In this document: one piece after another, positions 40,375-50,537 of the stretch | How positions within the stretch are numbered: the first letter of the stretch is position 1 | How the letters are laid out: each line of letters starts with the position of its first letter | Assembly: GCA_903928115.1 (NCBI GenBank) | Contig: CAIYPP010000158.1 | Location: 1 to 53,280, forward strand | DNA: 53,280 bases | Origin: an uncultured Planctomycetota bacterium | GTDB lineage: Bacteria > Planctomycetota > UBA1135 > GCA-002686595 | Direction of reading: 5' to 3' | Notes under the pieces: generated by a model | Database searches by the model: none | Told to the model about the DNA's origin: nothing | Seen by the model: only the letters and a program-made list of their open reading frames with translations | Position numbers and translations under genes: made by a program

Positions 40375-40962
40375 ATGGTTCGCACCGAATCCACGATGCT
40401 CGCGCTCGGCACGCGCGCTGCCGACTTCGCGCTCCCCGACACGAACGGCCGAACCGTCGCGCTCGCGGACTTCGCCGGAGCCAAGGTGCTCGTGGTGATG
40501 TTCCTCTCCAACCACTGCCCGTTCGTGCAGCACATCCTCGACGGTCTGATCGCGCTCGTGCGCGAGCTGCAGCCGCGCGGCGTGGCCTTCGTCGGGATCG
40601 CCTCCAACGACGTCGGCACCCACCCGCAGGACGGGCCGAGCGAGATGGCGGCGCTCGCCCGCGCGAAGGCGCTGCCCTACCCGTACCTGTTCGACGCCGA
40701 GCAGTCCGCCGCGCGCGCCTACCGCGCCGCGTGCACGCCCGACTTCTTCGTGTACGACGCGGACAGAAAGCTCGCCTACCGCGGCCAGCTCGACGCGTCT
40801 CGCCCCGGCAACCCGCATCCGGTCGATGGCGCGGACCTGCGCGCCGCGATCGAAGCCCTGCTCGACGGCCGCGCGCCGAGCCAACAGCAGCGCCCGAGCA
40901 TGGGCTGCAACATCAAGTGGACCCCGGGCCGCGAGCCCGAGTGGTTCCCGCACCGCGCGTGA
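40375..40962 (+). CDS. Redoxin/thioredoxin-family protein
   Basis: This 195-residue protein has a redoxin/AhpC-TSA-like fold: LGTRAADFALPDTNGRTVAL, then VVMFLSNHCPFVQHILDG with a single Cys in the HCPFV active site. FVGIASNDVGTHPQDGPSEM and the TPDFFVYDADRKLAYRGQLD strand-turn match the thioredoxin family proteins annotated as redoxins. The second Cys of a CxxC pair is absent from the active site, though Cys residues occur later (AACTPDF, MGCNIKW). Function is probably thiol-dependent peroxide or disulfide reduction in the cytoplasm. The AGAGG in the leader may be the ribosome binding site. An alternative ATG lies at 40396. Confidence 0.85.
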   Translation: MVRTESTMLALGTRAADFALPDTNGRTVALADFAGAKVLVVMFLSNHCPFVQHILDGLIALVRELQPRGVAFVGIASNDVGTHPQDGPSEMAALARAKALPYPYLFDAEQSAARAYRAACTPDFFVYDADRKLAYRGQLDASRPGNPHPVDGADLRAAIEALLDGRAPSQQQRPSMGCNIKWTPGREPEWFPHRA

Positions 40963-40977
40963 CGCAGCCTGCCCCGC

Positions 40978-41931
40978 TCAGCGGGCGAGCTTCTGCCAGC
41001 ACTCGGCGAGGCCCTCGCGCAGCTCGCGCTGCGGCGCGAAGCCCAGCGAGCGGAGCTTGCGGGTGTCGGGGACGCGGCGGCGGACCGAGCCGGGGGGCGC
41101 GGGGCGCGCATCGACCTTCGGGTGGAAGCCGGTGACGTCGAAGACGAGCTGCGCGAGGTCCGCGATCTGCGTCTCGCGGTCGGAGCCGATGTTGTAGAGG
41201 CCGCCCTTGCCCTCGAGAGCGGCGCCGAGCACGGCGCGCAGTGCGCGCGCAGCGTCGTCGACGTGCAGGAAGGAGCGCGTCTGGTCCGCGCCGAAGACCG
41301 GGAACGGATCGACCTTCGCGCGGGCGCGCGCGAGAAACTCGGGGATCACGTGGGTGGGGCCCATGCGCGGGCCGTACACGTTGTGGAAGCGCACGACGAT
41401 CGGCGTGAAGTTGCCCACGCGGGCCGCGCCGAAGACCGCGCTCTCGCCGGCGATCTTGCTGGCGGCGTAGGACCAGCGCGGCAGCGCGATGTCGTCGATC
41501 GAGAGCAGTACGTCTTCAGGCGTCGGGATCGGGGCGAGGTTGCGGTCGACCGACGCCGCGTAGTTCTCGCTCGACGACGCGAAGAAGAACGTACGGCAAC
41601 CGGACTCGAGCGCGGCGTCGAGCGCGTTGAGCGTCGTCCGCATGTTGACCGCCATCGTCTCGTAGGGATGGTCGGTGACGTACTGCACGCCGACGATCGC
41701 GGCGAAGTGGAAGACCGCGTCGAAGCTGCCCTTCAGGAGCGCGCGGTCCGACGCGAAGTCGCCGCGGCGCAGCTCGAGGCGGCCGGGGTGGCGCATCGCG
41801 AGGGCTTCGAGGTCGCCGAGGCCGCCCTTCTTGCCGACGTCGATGGTCGTGACGGTGTCGCCTTGCTCGAGCAGCTGGCGCACGAGCTCGAAGCCGATCA
41901 CTCCAGCGCCGCCGGTGACGAGGTGTCGCAT
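40978..41931 (-). CDS. NAD-dependent epimerase/dehydratase (extended SDR)
   Basis: This 317-residue extended short-chain dehydrogenase has the NAD-binding motif VTGGAGVIGFELVRQLL at the N-terminus. The active-site Ser is in FFASSSENY, the YxxxK pair is in SYAASKIAGE and the substrate-side segment is VVRFHNVYGPRMG. It acts on a nucleotide-activated sugar. The gene is the last in a three-gene set after a GT2 and a nucleotide-sugar dehydrogenase, with a 29-base gap. This supports a role in making a UDP-sugar for surface polysaccharide. The exact substrate is not clear. Confidence 0.92.
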   Translation of the reverse strand: MRHLVTGGAGVIGFELVRQLLEQGDTVTTIDVGKKGGLGDLEALAMRHPGRLELRRGDFASDRALLKGSFDAVFHFAAIVGVQYVTDHPYETMAVNMRTTLNALDAALESGCRTFFFASSSENYAASVDRNLAPIPTPEDVLLSIDDIALPRWSYAASKIAGESAVFGAARVGNFTPIVVRFHNVYGPRMGPTHVIPEFLARARAKVDPFPVFGADQTRSFLHVDDAARALRAVLGAALEGKGGLYNIGSDRETQIADLAQLVFDVTGFHPKVDARPAPPGSVRRRVPDTRKLRSLGFAPQRELREGLAECWQKLAR

Positions 41932-41960
41932 GCTGCGGTTCCTGCGGATGTTCTTGGGGG

Positions 41961-43439
41961 CTAGCGCGCGGGGGCGACGGCGAAGTCACCGCGACCGTAG
42001 ACCTTGAGCGCGATGTCCCCGCGCGCGAAGTCGGCCGCGCAGGCGTCGACGATCATGTTCCACGGGTCGACTACGATCGCACCGCCGCGCAGCTCGGCCT
42101 TCAGCAGGTCCGCGAGGAATGGGCGGTAGAGCGGGTCGGGCAGGCAGATGATCACGGCGTCGGCGCCGCGGACGACCGGCGTCGCGTCTTGCGAGACCGC
42201 GATCTCGGGGCACTCGTCCCAGTGCGTCACGAGCGGGTCGTAGGCTGAGACCTTGCAGCCCTTCGCCGCGAGTGCGCGGCCGACGATCTCGCTCGGCGTG
42301 CTGCGCGTGTCGTTGACGCCCGGACGGTACGTGACGCCGACCAGCGCGACCTTGCGGCCCGCGAGCGCGCCCTGGAAGTGCTCCTCGACCCAGCGCACCG
42401 CGCGCATCGGCATCGACTCGTTCGTGAGGATCGCGCTGCGCGAGAAGGGCATCGAGACGTCGAGCCCGAGCAGCTTCTCCGCGCCGTAGCGCGCGAGCAG
42501 TGCATCCTTCGTCAGGCAGTAGCCGCCGACGCCGAGGCCCGGCAGCATCATGTTGTCGTGGGTGCCCTTGCGCATGCGCACGGACTTCACGATGTCGAAG
42601 AGGTCGACGCCCGCGCCTTCGGCGAGCTTGGCCCACTCCTCGATGAACGCGATGTTCGTCGCCCGGTAGCTGTTCTCCAAGAGCTTCGCCATCTCGGCCG
42701 CGCGGGTCGACTTGTGGCGCCACAGCGGGAACTTCTCGGTGTTGACGTACTGCGACAGGAAGTCGCGCGCGGCGTCGGCGCTCCCGGCGTCGATGCCGGC
42801 GTAGGCGCGCCAGTAGTTGTTGACGCTGTCGAGGTAGTCGGGGCCGGGCATGACGCGCTCGTAGCAGTACGCGAGCTTCGGCGGCTGCGCGGCGACATCG
42901 ACGCCCTGCTTGCGCTGGCCTTCGCACAGCGCGGGGTAGAGCACGCGGTCGCACAGCCCGATCGGAAGCGTGCTCTCGACGGTGACGAGCGTGCCGGGGC
43001 GCATGTGCTCGCCGACCATGCGCATCGCGGCGGCGTAGCCCTCGGTCGGCACGACGAGACGGTCGACCTGACCGGCTTCGCGCTGCACGTCGAGGTTGAT
43101 GCACGAAACGACGATGCTCGCCAGTCCGATCGAGCGCGGGTCGTTGGAGCCGACCAAGTTCTTCGCGGCGGTGCAGGCCTCGTGGATGACGCGCTCGAGG
43201 CTCGGGTCGTTCGCGTACGTGGGCGAGCTGCCTTGGTCGAGGCGGGCCACCTTGGCGCGTCCGGCCTCATCGTTGCGGTCGAGGCCGATCACGAAGTACA
43301 GGCGCTTGCCGTTGCGCTCGGCGCGCGCGAGGTTGCCGGCGACGGCGGTGCCGACGAAGCCGAGCCCGAGGACGAGCACCACCTGTTGTCCAGCGGCCAC
43401 AGCGGCGCGGGCGCGAGTCTCGATCGACGCGAAGTCCAT
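41961..43439 (-). CDS. UDP-glucose/GDP-mannose dehydrogenase-family enzyme
   Basis: This 492-residue enzyme oxidises a nucleotide sugar C6 alcohol to an acid in two steps with NAD. The NAD motif VVLVLGLGFVGTAVAGNLA is at about residues 21-39. The conserved ESTLPIGLCDRVLYP segment, KLLENSYRATNIAFIEEWAK and the catalytic Cys in GVGGYCLTKDALL are visible. The C-terminal domain begins GRKVALVGVTYRPGVNDTRSTPS. It resembles UDP-ManNAc or UDP-Gal/Glc dehydrogenases; the substrate cannot be decided by eye. It starts two bases after the GT2 stop and ends 29 bases before the epimerase. Confidence 0.92.
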   Translation of the reverse strand: MDFASIETRARAAVAAGQQVVLVLGLGFVGTAVAGNLARAERNGKRLYFVIGLDRNDEAGRAKVARLDQGSSPTYANDPSLERVIHEACTAAKNLVGSNDPRSIGLASIVVSCINLDVQREAGQVDRLVVPTEGYAAAMRMVGEHMRPGTLVTVESTLPIGLCDRVLYPALCEGQRKQGVDVAAQPPKLAYCYERVMPGPDYLDSVNNYWRAYAGIDAGSADAARDFLSQYVNTEKFPLWRHKSTRAAEMAKLLENSYRATNIAFIEEWAKLAEGAGVDLFDIVKSVRMRKGTHDNMMLPGLGVGGYCLTKDALLARYGAEKLLGLDVSMPFSRSAILTNESMPMRAVRWVEEHFQGALAGRKVALVGVTYRPGVNDTRSTPSEIVGRALAAKGCKVSAYDPLVTHWDECPEIAVSQDATPVVRGADAVIICLPDPLYRPFLADLLKAELRGGAIVVDPWNMIVDACAADFARGDIALKVYGRGDFAVAPAR

Positions 43440-43441
43440 CT

Positions 43442-44128
43442 CTAGAAGTCCATCCCAAGCCGCAGCTTGAGCCCGTTCTTGACCTTGTACCAGCCGACCT
43501 TGAGGCCGTCCCACACCGTCACGCCGGGCACGGCGAACGGGACGTGGATCGGGACCTCCTTGTACTTGAAGTCCGCGTGCAGGGCGCGCAGGAGCAGCTC
43601 GCTCTCGATCTCGTAGCCGCGCGAGGAGAGCTTCAGCTGATAGAGCCGGTTCGCGCGGAAGGCGCGGAAGCCCGACTCGGTGTCGGTGAGCCAGCGCCAG
43701 GTCACGGCGAACGAGATGCACTTCAGACCAAAGTTGCCGAACTTGTTGATCGTCGACGTGCGCAGCGTGCCGAGCATGCGGCTGCCGACGACCATGTCGA
43801 CCGGACCTTCCTCGAACGGCTTCAGCAGCACCGGAATCTCCTCCGGCAGGTGCTGGCCGTCGGAGTCCATCACGATCACGATGTCGGGGCTGAACTGCTT
43901 GGACGCTTCGACGCCCTTGATCAGGGCGTAGCCCTTGCCGCGCACCATCTCCGGCTCCGGGACGGTGGCCCCGGCCGCGCGGGCGGCGGCGGCGGTGCCG
44001 TCCTTGGAAGCGTCGGCGGTGACGACGACGTGGTCGACGAAGGGCAGGGTTCTGCGGACGATCTCGGCGATCCCCTTTTCGAGGTTGTACGCCGGGAGCA
44101 CCGCGACGACTTTTTGGGTCCGGGCCAT
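43442..44128 (-). CDS. GT2-family glycosyltransferase (DPM-like)
   Basis: This 228-residue GT-A glycosyltransferase has VAVLPAYNLEKGIAEIVRRT at the N-terminus, VVVTADASKDGTAAAA, a DxD-like DSDGQHLPEEIPVLLKPFE and VVGSRM, all typical of dolichyl/polyprenyl-phosphate mannose or glucose synthases. No transmembrane segment follows, so it is the soluble DPM1-like type. It would move a sugar from a nucleotide donor to a polyprenyl phosphate. It leads the operon with the nucleotide-sugar dehydrogenase and epimerase. A TAGAAT box lies 32 bases before the ATG. Confidence 0.88.
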   Translation of the reverse strand: MARTQKVVAVLPAYNLEKGIAEIVRRTLPFVDHVVVTADASKDGTAAAARAAGATVPEPEMVRGKGYALIKGVEASKQFSPDIVIVMDSDGQHLPEEIPVLLKPFEEGPVDMVVGSRMLGTLRTSTINKFGNFGLKCISFAVTWRWLTDTESGFRAFRANRLYQLKLSSRGYEIESELLLRALHADFKYKEVPIHVPFAVPGVTVWDGLKVGWYKVKNGLKLRLGMDF

Positions 44129-44160
44129 GGGGTCGGGCTTTGTCGAGAAGCGCCGCGGGG

Positions 44161-44166
44161 ATTCTA
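44161..44166 (-). promoter_or_regulatory. Candidate -10 box (TAGAAT) for the polysaccharide operon
   Basis: Read on the minus strand, TAGAAT lies 32 bases before the GT2 ATG at 44128. The divergent citrate synthase promoter box is about 110 bases away. Confidence 0.4.
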
Positions 44167-44276
44167 GAGACGCGGGGGGGCGCAGGGCCAAGGTACGAAG
44201 GAGTGGGAAGGACTTTCATCCCCAAGTTGGGGGCGCGCGAAGCGAATGCGCTGTGGAGCGGGACGGGCAGGGGGGC

Positions 44277-44282
44277 TACACT
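44277..44282 (+). promoter_or_regulatory. Candidate -10 box (TACACT) for gltA
   Basis: TACACT lies 51 bases before the ATG at 44334. It has the TANNNT form of the other boxes but with a longer leader. Confidence 0.35.
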
Positions 44283-44333
44283 CCCGAGTCTCTAGGACTG
44301 CACGAGAACACTCCCCGACGACGCGCCGCTCCC

Positions 44334-45620
<1,287 letters not shown>

Positions 45621-45625
45621 GTGGG

Positions 45626-45644
45626 CGCGGGCCGCTCGCCCGCG
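45626..45644 (+). terminator. Hairpin after gltA
   Basis: CGCGGGC (45626-45632) pairs with GCCCGCG (45638-45644) around a five-base loop, six bases after the gltA stop codon. Confidence 0.4.
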
Positions 45645-45653
45645 AACGACGAC

Positions 45654-45706
45654 CTCGCGCGCCCTCGCCGCACCCTCCACAGGGTGCAGCGGGGGCGCGA
45701 GTCTTT
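45654..45706 (+). terminator. Long stem-loop terminator after gltA
   Basis: CTCGCGC...GCACCCT (45654-45676) pairs with AGGGTGC...GCGCGAG (45681-45701) in about 18 base pairs with small bulges around loop CCAC, and TCTTTG follows. It separates gltA from the sugar kinase gene. Confidence 0.65.
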
Positions 45707-45743
45707 GAAACGGAGCGCGCGAGGTGCCATCCTGCGACGCAGC

Positions 45744-46895
45744 ATGGCCCTGACGCTTCAGCGAAGACTTCCGCTCTCCACCCAGCTCGTCGGGGTCGAT
45801 GGGGGCGCGACCCACGTGCGCGCCGTGCACGTCGAGGTCGAGCCTGCGGCCGGCGGACTGCGCGTCCGCGAGAGCGGCGCGGCGATCTGCGTCGCGCATC
45901 GCAGCGTGCCGGGCTTCGAGACGCCGGCCGAGCGCGGCCTGCAGAGCGTGGAAGGTCTCGCTGAGATCGGCGCGGCGGAGCGCGAGCAGGGCTGGGCGTG
46001 GGTCGAATCGACGGCACGCTGCATTCTGGAAGTCGCGCGCAAGCGCGGGGCCGCGCGCGTGCTCCTCGGCATCGCGTTTCCAGGCAAGAAGACGGCGGAC
46101 GGGCGCGGAATCGAGTTCGCGCTGAACGGCCCGCGCGTTCCGCAGTTCACGACGCAGCTCGGCGACCTCCTTCGCTCCGAGGGGATCGAACTCGATGGAG
46201 AGATCCTGCCCTTGCAGAGCGATGGGCGTTGCGCGGGCGTCGGCGAACTCTTCGCCGAGGAGGGCGGCCTGCGCGGGCTGCGCGACGCGTACTACGTCGG
46301 AGGCGGAACAGGGCTCGCGGAGGCCCTGTGTTTGCGCGGCGAGCTCGTCGATCTCGAGGACGTCGAGGATTGGTTCCCGCGCGGCTGGCGCATGCAATGG
46401 GATGGCGCACCGCTGGAGAGCTGGGTCTCGGCGAATGGGATCAACCGGCGCTGGGCGGACATCACGGGGCTGGGCCTTCCGCTCGAGTCGGGCCGTTTCC
46501 CCGAAGATCGCGCGCAGCGCGATCCGCGAGCGAGAGAGTTGCTCGAGCAGGCGGGCGAGGCGCTCGGGCAGCTCGTCGCGCATCGCTGTGCGGCGCTGCA
46601 GACGGGCGGGCGCCCCGAGCACGGACATTCCGGGCCGATCCATCTGCAGCGCGTGCTGATCGGCCAGCAGCTCGGGCGCATGCTCGAAGACCCGCGCACG
46701 CAGGGGGCGCTGCGGCGCGCGTTCGAGGCGCGCCTCGATGACCAGCTGCGGCGCACCGGCTTGGACGCGCTCTATCCGCCGGACGGCGGGCGCGGGATGG
46801 AGCGGCGCGAGCTCGTGCACACGTCGCGTCTCGCGCACCCCGCGGCACTCGGCGCCGCCATCGAAGCGCTCGCGCAGTGGGGCAGCCGTGGCTGA
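45744..46895 (+). CDS. ROK/BadF-type sugar kinase-like ATPase
   Basis: This 383-residue ASKHA-fold protein has phosphate-1 motif LVGVDGGATHVRAVHVEV at about residues 15-32. LLGIAFPGKKTADGRGIEF provides the connect segment with a family-typical glycine, and DAYYVGGGTGLAEALCL is the adenosine/phosphate-2 region. It lacks a ROK zinc motif (CxCGxxGCxE), so it is closer to the BadF/BadG or N-acetylglucosamine kinase-like branch. It presumably phosphorylates a sugar brought in by the sodium symporter encoded next. The SSS gene's GTG start overlaps its stop by eight bases. The sugar is unknown. Confidence 0.8.
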   Translation: MALTLQRRLPLSTQLVGVDGGATHVRAVHVEVEPAAGGLRVRESGAAICVAHRSVPGFETPAERGLQSVEGLAEIGAAEREQGWAWVESTARCILEVARKRGAARVLLGIAFPGKKTADGRGIEFALNGPRVPQFTTQLGDLLRSEGIELDGEILPLQSDGRCAGVGELFAEEGGLRGLRDAYYVGGGTGLAEALCLRGELVDLEDVEDWFPRGWRMQWDGAPLESWVSANGINRRWADITGLGLPLESGRFPEDRAQRDPRARELLEQAGEALGQLVAHRCAALQTGGRPEHGHSGPIHLQRVLIGQQLGRMLEDPRTQGALRRAFEARLDDQLRRTGLDALYPPDGGRGMERRELVHTSRLAHPAALGAAIEALAQWGSRG

Positions 46896-48594
46896 GACCT
46901 CCACCCACCTCGCCGGCGGTTTCACGTGGATCGACTGGGCCGTCGTCGTCGGGCTCTTCGCGCTGACGCACTGCATCGGCCAGTGGAGCGCCGGCAAGCC
47001 GTCGACGATCCGCGAGTTCTTCCTCGGCGGCCGCAAGCTTCCGTGGTACGCGGTGTCCGCGTCGATCATCGCGACCGAGATCAGCGCGGTGACCCTGATC
47101 AGCCTGCCCGCCACCGTCTTCAACGCGGGCGGGAACATCACGTACTTGCAGCTCGGCCTGATCGGCTTGTTCCTCGCGCGCTGGATCGTCGCGCTGTGGC
47201 TGATCCCGAAGTACTACGAGCGCGAGATCTACAGCCCCTACGACTACATGGGCAACGTGCTCGGGCCGAAGGCGCGCACGCTGACCACGGTTCTCTTCTC
47301 CATCGGCGGCGTGCTCGGGCAGGCTGCGCGCGTGTACCTCACCGGCATCGTGCTGCAGATCGTCCTCAACGACGAGCTCGCGGCGTTCGAGCGCGCGACG
47401 GGCATCCCCGGCCTGTGGGCCGCGATCGCGGTGATCGGCGTGATCGCGGTCGTGTGGACGTGGCTCGGTGGCATGGCGACGGTGATCTGGACGGACGCGG
47501 TGCTGTTCCTGATTTTCCTCGCGGCGATCGTGTTTGCGTTCTACAGCGCTGTCTCGCGCGTGTCGGGTGGCTTGGAGGAAGTGATCGCGGTGGGCGACGC
47601 CGCCGGCAAGTTCCGAATCCTCGATCTCGAGGCGACATTTTCGCGGCCCTACACGATCTGGGCGGCGCTCATCGCGAACACGCTCGTCGGAGTCGGCGCG
47701 TTCGGCACCGACCAGCTGATGGCGCAGCGCGTGTTCTGCTGCCGCAACGCGGGCGACGCAAAGAAGGCCATGCTCGCGAGCTACGGCTCGATGCTCGTGG
47801 CTGTCGCGGTCGCGATGGTCGGGATCGCGCTCTACGCGTACTACCAGCAGAACCCCCTTCAGGGCGCGGCCGCCGAGCTCTACGCACAGAAGAACGACCG
47901 CATCTTCCCGATCTTCATCGTCGAGGTGATGCCGGCGGGTATGCGGGGACTGATCATCGCGGGCGCGTTCGCCGCGGCGATCTCGAGCCTCGACTCGATC
48001 CTCGCGGCGCTCTCGCAGACGGTGATGAGCGCCTTCGTGCTCAAGGAAGGCGTGCAGCGCAGCGAGGAGGATGAGCGGCGAGCGGTGCGGACTTCGAAGT
48101 TCCTCGTGCTCGCGTTCGGCGTGCTCTTGTGCGTGATCGCCGCCTTCTGCGAGGTGATCCAGCGCGACGAGCGCTTCAAGGACGTGCTCAACCTCGCGCT
48201 GTCGATGCCGACGTACACACAGGGCGCCGTGCTCGCGACCTTCGCGCTGGCGTTCTTTCTCGGACGGCGACTCGATGCGAGCGGGCTGCTCTTTTCGGCG
48301 CCGCTCAGCGTGTTGATGGTGGTCGCGATCGCGTGGCACGAGGCTTGGACGCGCCCCGTGTTGTTCGCCGGACTCGGGGCCCTCGCGCTCGCGTGGGTTG
48401 CGACGCGCCTGCTAGCCGCGGACGAGACGCTGGGCTTGCGCGCGTTCCGGACCGCTCTCCTGCTCGCGGGCTGCGCGCTCGTCCTTTGGGGGAACGATCA
48501 AAACTGGGTCGTCGCGTGGCCATGGTTCGCTCCGGCGGGCCTCGTCATCGCGTTCTTGTTCGGCTGGGGTCTCGCGGTCCCGCGGCGAGCATGA
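46888..48594 (+). CDS. Sodium:solute symporter (SSS family)
   Basis: This 568-residue SSS transporter has about 14 hydrophobic segments. Family patterns include STIREFFLGGRKLPWYAVSAS, EISAVTLISLPATVF, VGVGAFGTDQLMAQRVF and the MPAGMRGLIIAGAFAAAISSLDSILAALSQTV segment near TM8, where S/D residues form the sodium-2 site. It imports a sugar, amino acid or related compound with Na+. The start is GTG at 46888, overlapping the kinase stop by eight bases, and its own stop overlaps the next ATG (ATGA). Kinase and symporter are thus coupled. The substrate cannot be deduced. Confidence 0.9.
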   Translation: MAETSTHLAGGFTWIDWAVVVGLFALTHCIGQWSAGKPSTIREFFLGGRKLPWYAVSASIIATEISAVTLISLPATVFNAGGNITYLQLGLIGLFLARWIVALWLIPKYYEREIYSPYDYMGNVLGPKARTLTTVLFSIGGVLGQAARVYLTGIVLQIVLNDELAAFERATGIPGLWAAIAVIGVIAVVWTWLGGMATVIWTDAVLFLIFLAAIVFAFYSAVSRVSGGLEEVIAVGDAAGKFRILDLEATFSRPYTIWAALIANTLVGVGAFGTDQLMAQRVFCCRNAGDAKKAMLASYGSMLVAVAVAMVGIALYAYYQQNPLQGAAAELYAQKNDRIFPIFIVEVMPAGMRGLIIAGAFAAAISSLDSILAALSQTVMSAFVLKEGVQRSEEDERRAVRTSKFLVLAFGVLLCVIAAFCEVIQRDERFKDVLNLALSMPTYTQGAVLATFALAFFLGRRLDASGLLFSAPLSVLMVVAIAWHEAWTRPVLFAGLGALALAWVATRLLAADETLGLRAFRTALLLAGCALVLWGNDQNWVVAWPWFAPAGLVIAFLFGWGLAVPRRA

Positions 48595-49253
48595 AGTGGG
48601 CGGCCGCCCTGCTGGCGCTCCCGCTCACGGGAGCCTGTGACTCCAGCTCGCGCGAAGCCGAGCCCGCGGCGGAGCCCGTGGCGGCGAGTCCCGAAGCCGC
48701 GGCGCCCGGACGCGTCGAGGTCGCCGAGAGCGTGAGCGTGGCATCGACGGCGCGCCCGAGCGGCGAGCTGCCGCCACGACCGGCGGCGACCGAGCTCACG
48801 TTCACGCTCCCCGAAGGCTGGATCGCCGAGGCTCCCGCGGTGGCCTTGCGCAAGGTTCAAGCGCGCGTGCCGCGCGCCGCGGGCGACGGCCACGATGCGG
48901 AGTTGACGGTGTTGTGGCGGGGCGCCGTGGGAATGGGACCGCTCGAAGCACAGCTCACGCGCTGGTCCCAGCAGCTCACGCAGCCCGACGGGACGAGCTC
49001 GCGCGAGCGACTCGTGCTCTCGACGCGCAAGGTCGGCGGGCGCGACGTGATCGAGGCGGAACTCGCGGGCACCTGCGTCGCGGAGAAGCAGCCCGGATCG
49101 CCCGAGCGCTGGAACGAGCTGGACTGGAAGCTCCTCGGCGCGGTGATCGAGAGCGAGTTCGGGCCCTACTACCTGCGCTTGCTCGGTCCCCGCGCGACCG
49201 TCGACGCGGCTGCCGCGGGATTCCGCGCGCTGATCGAGAGCACCGCTCGCTAG
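48591..49253 (+). CDS. Probable lipoprotein of unknown function
   Basis: This 220-residue protein has a signal peptide and a lipobox-like LTGAC at residues 12-16; the -3 position is Thr rather than Leu, so lipidation is probable but not sure. An Ala/Glu/Pro-rich linker of about 60 residues is followed by a globular domain (LTFTLPEGWIAEAPAVALRKVQARVP through LRLLGPRATVDAAAAGFRALIE) whose strand-helix pattern I cannot assign. It is coupled to the symporter gene by ATGA overlap. Its stop codon overlaps that of the convergent Ig-like gene. Confidence 0.75.
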   Translation: MKWAAALLALPLTGACDSSSREAEPAAEPVAASPEAAAPGRVEVAESVSVASTARPSGELPPRPAATELTFTLPEGWIAEAPAVALRKVQARVPRAAGDGHDAELTVLWRGAVGMGPLEAQLTRWSQQLTQPDGTSSRERLVLSTRKVGGRDVIEAELAGTCVAEKQPGSPERWNELDWKLLGAVIESEFGPYYLRLLGPRATVDAAAAGFRALIESTAR

Positions 49254-50533
49254 CGGCTCGTTTCCGACGCGAGGCGCGGGTTCCACGTGAAGGAGCGCTC
49301 GCTCGGCACATCGAGTTGCAGCGTTGCGCCGTTGATGGTGACGCGCGCGGGACCCGGCGGGACGCCGTGCAGCACGAAGGTGCCGTCGCCGCGCGAGGTC
49401 GTCTGGCGCGCGAGCCATGCGTTCGTGCCACCGAGCGAGAGCGACGCGCCTCCGACGGGATTCCCCTGACTGTCGCGGACCGTGCCCGCGACGAGCACGC
49501 CTCGCTTCAAGCGCACGAGGAGCTCGTTGCGCTGGCCGGGGAGCGCCGGGAAGGACTGCTCATGGGCCGCGAAGTCCTCGTGCAGGACGAGCAGCCGCGT
49601 CAGCGTGGGCTCGCAGCCGACGATGCGGAAGCGACCTTCGCGGTCCGTCAGCGCGCTGGCGCGCGGCGGCGGCTCGCCGCCGACGAGACCCGAGGGTTCG
49701 AGCGCCACGGCGGCATTTGCGAGCGGACGTTCGGACTCGTCGAGGATCTGTCCTTCGACCGTGGCCCCTGCGTTTCCGAGCGAGAGCCGCAGCTCGACCC
49801 GCGCGGTCTCGGGGCCACCGAGCCAGATCGGCACCGAGGGAGAGTGGTGGACGGCGCGCGCGAACACTCGCTCGCCCTGCTGGGCGCCGAGCAGGTAGAA
49901 CCGTCCACTGGCGTCGGACTCGCCGACCTTGTGGGCGTCGCGTGAGCCCGCGTGCAGCGCCCAGAGTTCGGCGTTGGCCACGGTCGTTCCCGTGACATCC
50001 AAGGTGATGCCGCTCATCAAGTAGCCGTTGAGCACGAGCTGTGCTCGGGAGGTCGTGCCCGCGGAAACGCTGGCTTCCGCCGAGCCGGAGATGCCGCTGC
50101 GGATCAGCACCCTTCCCGGGGGCAGGTCGTCGAAGCGGGCTCGCCCCGCGCCGTCGCTCACTGCTTCGCGCCAGTAGGCGTGGGGAGCCGAGGAGTCCTG
50201 CAGGTACACGCGCATCAGTACCGCGGGAAGCGGTCGCGAGGTCGACTCCAGAAAGAGCTCGACCTCCAGCGCCCCGCGTTCTTCGGGGAGTTGCTCCGCG
50301 CGCTCCGCCGGTGGCAGCTCGGCCGTTCGTCGCTCGGTGGCGCTCGCCGCGGGCTGCGCCGTCGGTGCGGGTTGCGCGTCAGGAGCTTCCTCGCTCGCGC
50401 CGGGCTGCGCCGTGGGGAGCGTCGCGACGCCTTCGTCTACCGGAGCCGGGGTCGAACGCCGCCAGAGCAAAGCGCCGCCCACGCCGACGCCCAGCAGCAC
50501 TCCGAGCGCGGCGAGCAGGCGGGAGGCGTTCAC
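49250..50533 (-). CDS. Carboxypeptidase-regulatory-like (Ig-fold) secreted protein
   Basis: This 427-residue protein has an N-terminal transmembrane or signal-anchor segment (LLAALGVLLGVGVGGALLW), an Ala/Pro/Thr-rich linker, and then Ig-like repeats: GTTVANAELWALHAG, then GQILDESERPLANAAVALEP and GTVRDSQGNPVGGASLSLGG, each with the DREGRFRIVGC-type turn. It is a smaller relative of the protein at 9860-12793. The start is GTG at 50533; no ATG gives the whole signal. It begins four bases after the stop of the beta-lactamase-like gene (50538), so it is the last gene of that operon. Confidence 0.82.
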   Translation of the reverse strand: MNASRLLAALGVLLGVGVGGALLWRRSTPAPVDEGVATLPTAQPGASEEAPDAQPAPTAQPAASATERRTAELPPAERAEQLPEERGALEVELFLESTSRPLPAVLMRVYLQDSSAPHAYWREAVSDGAGRARFDDLPPGRVLIRSGISGSAEASVSAGTTSRAQLVLNGYLMSGITLDVTGTTVANAELWALHAGSRDAHKVGESDASGRFYLLGAQQGERVFARAVHHSPSVPIWLGGPETARVELRLSLGNAGATVEGQILDESERPLANAAVALEPSGLVGGEPPPRASALTDREGRFRIVGCEPTLTRLLVLHEDFAAHEQSFPALPGQRNELLVRLKRGVLVAGTVRDSQGNPVGGASLSLGGTNAWLARQTTSRGDGTFVLHGVPPGPARVTINGATLQLDVPSERSFTWNPRLASETSR

Positions 50534-50537
50534 GTGC

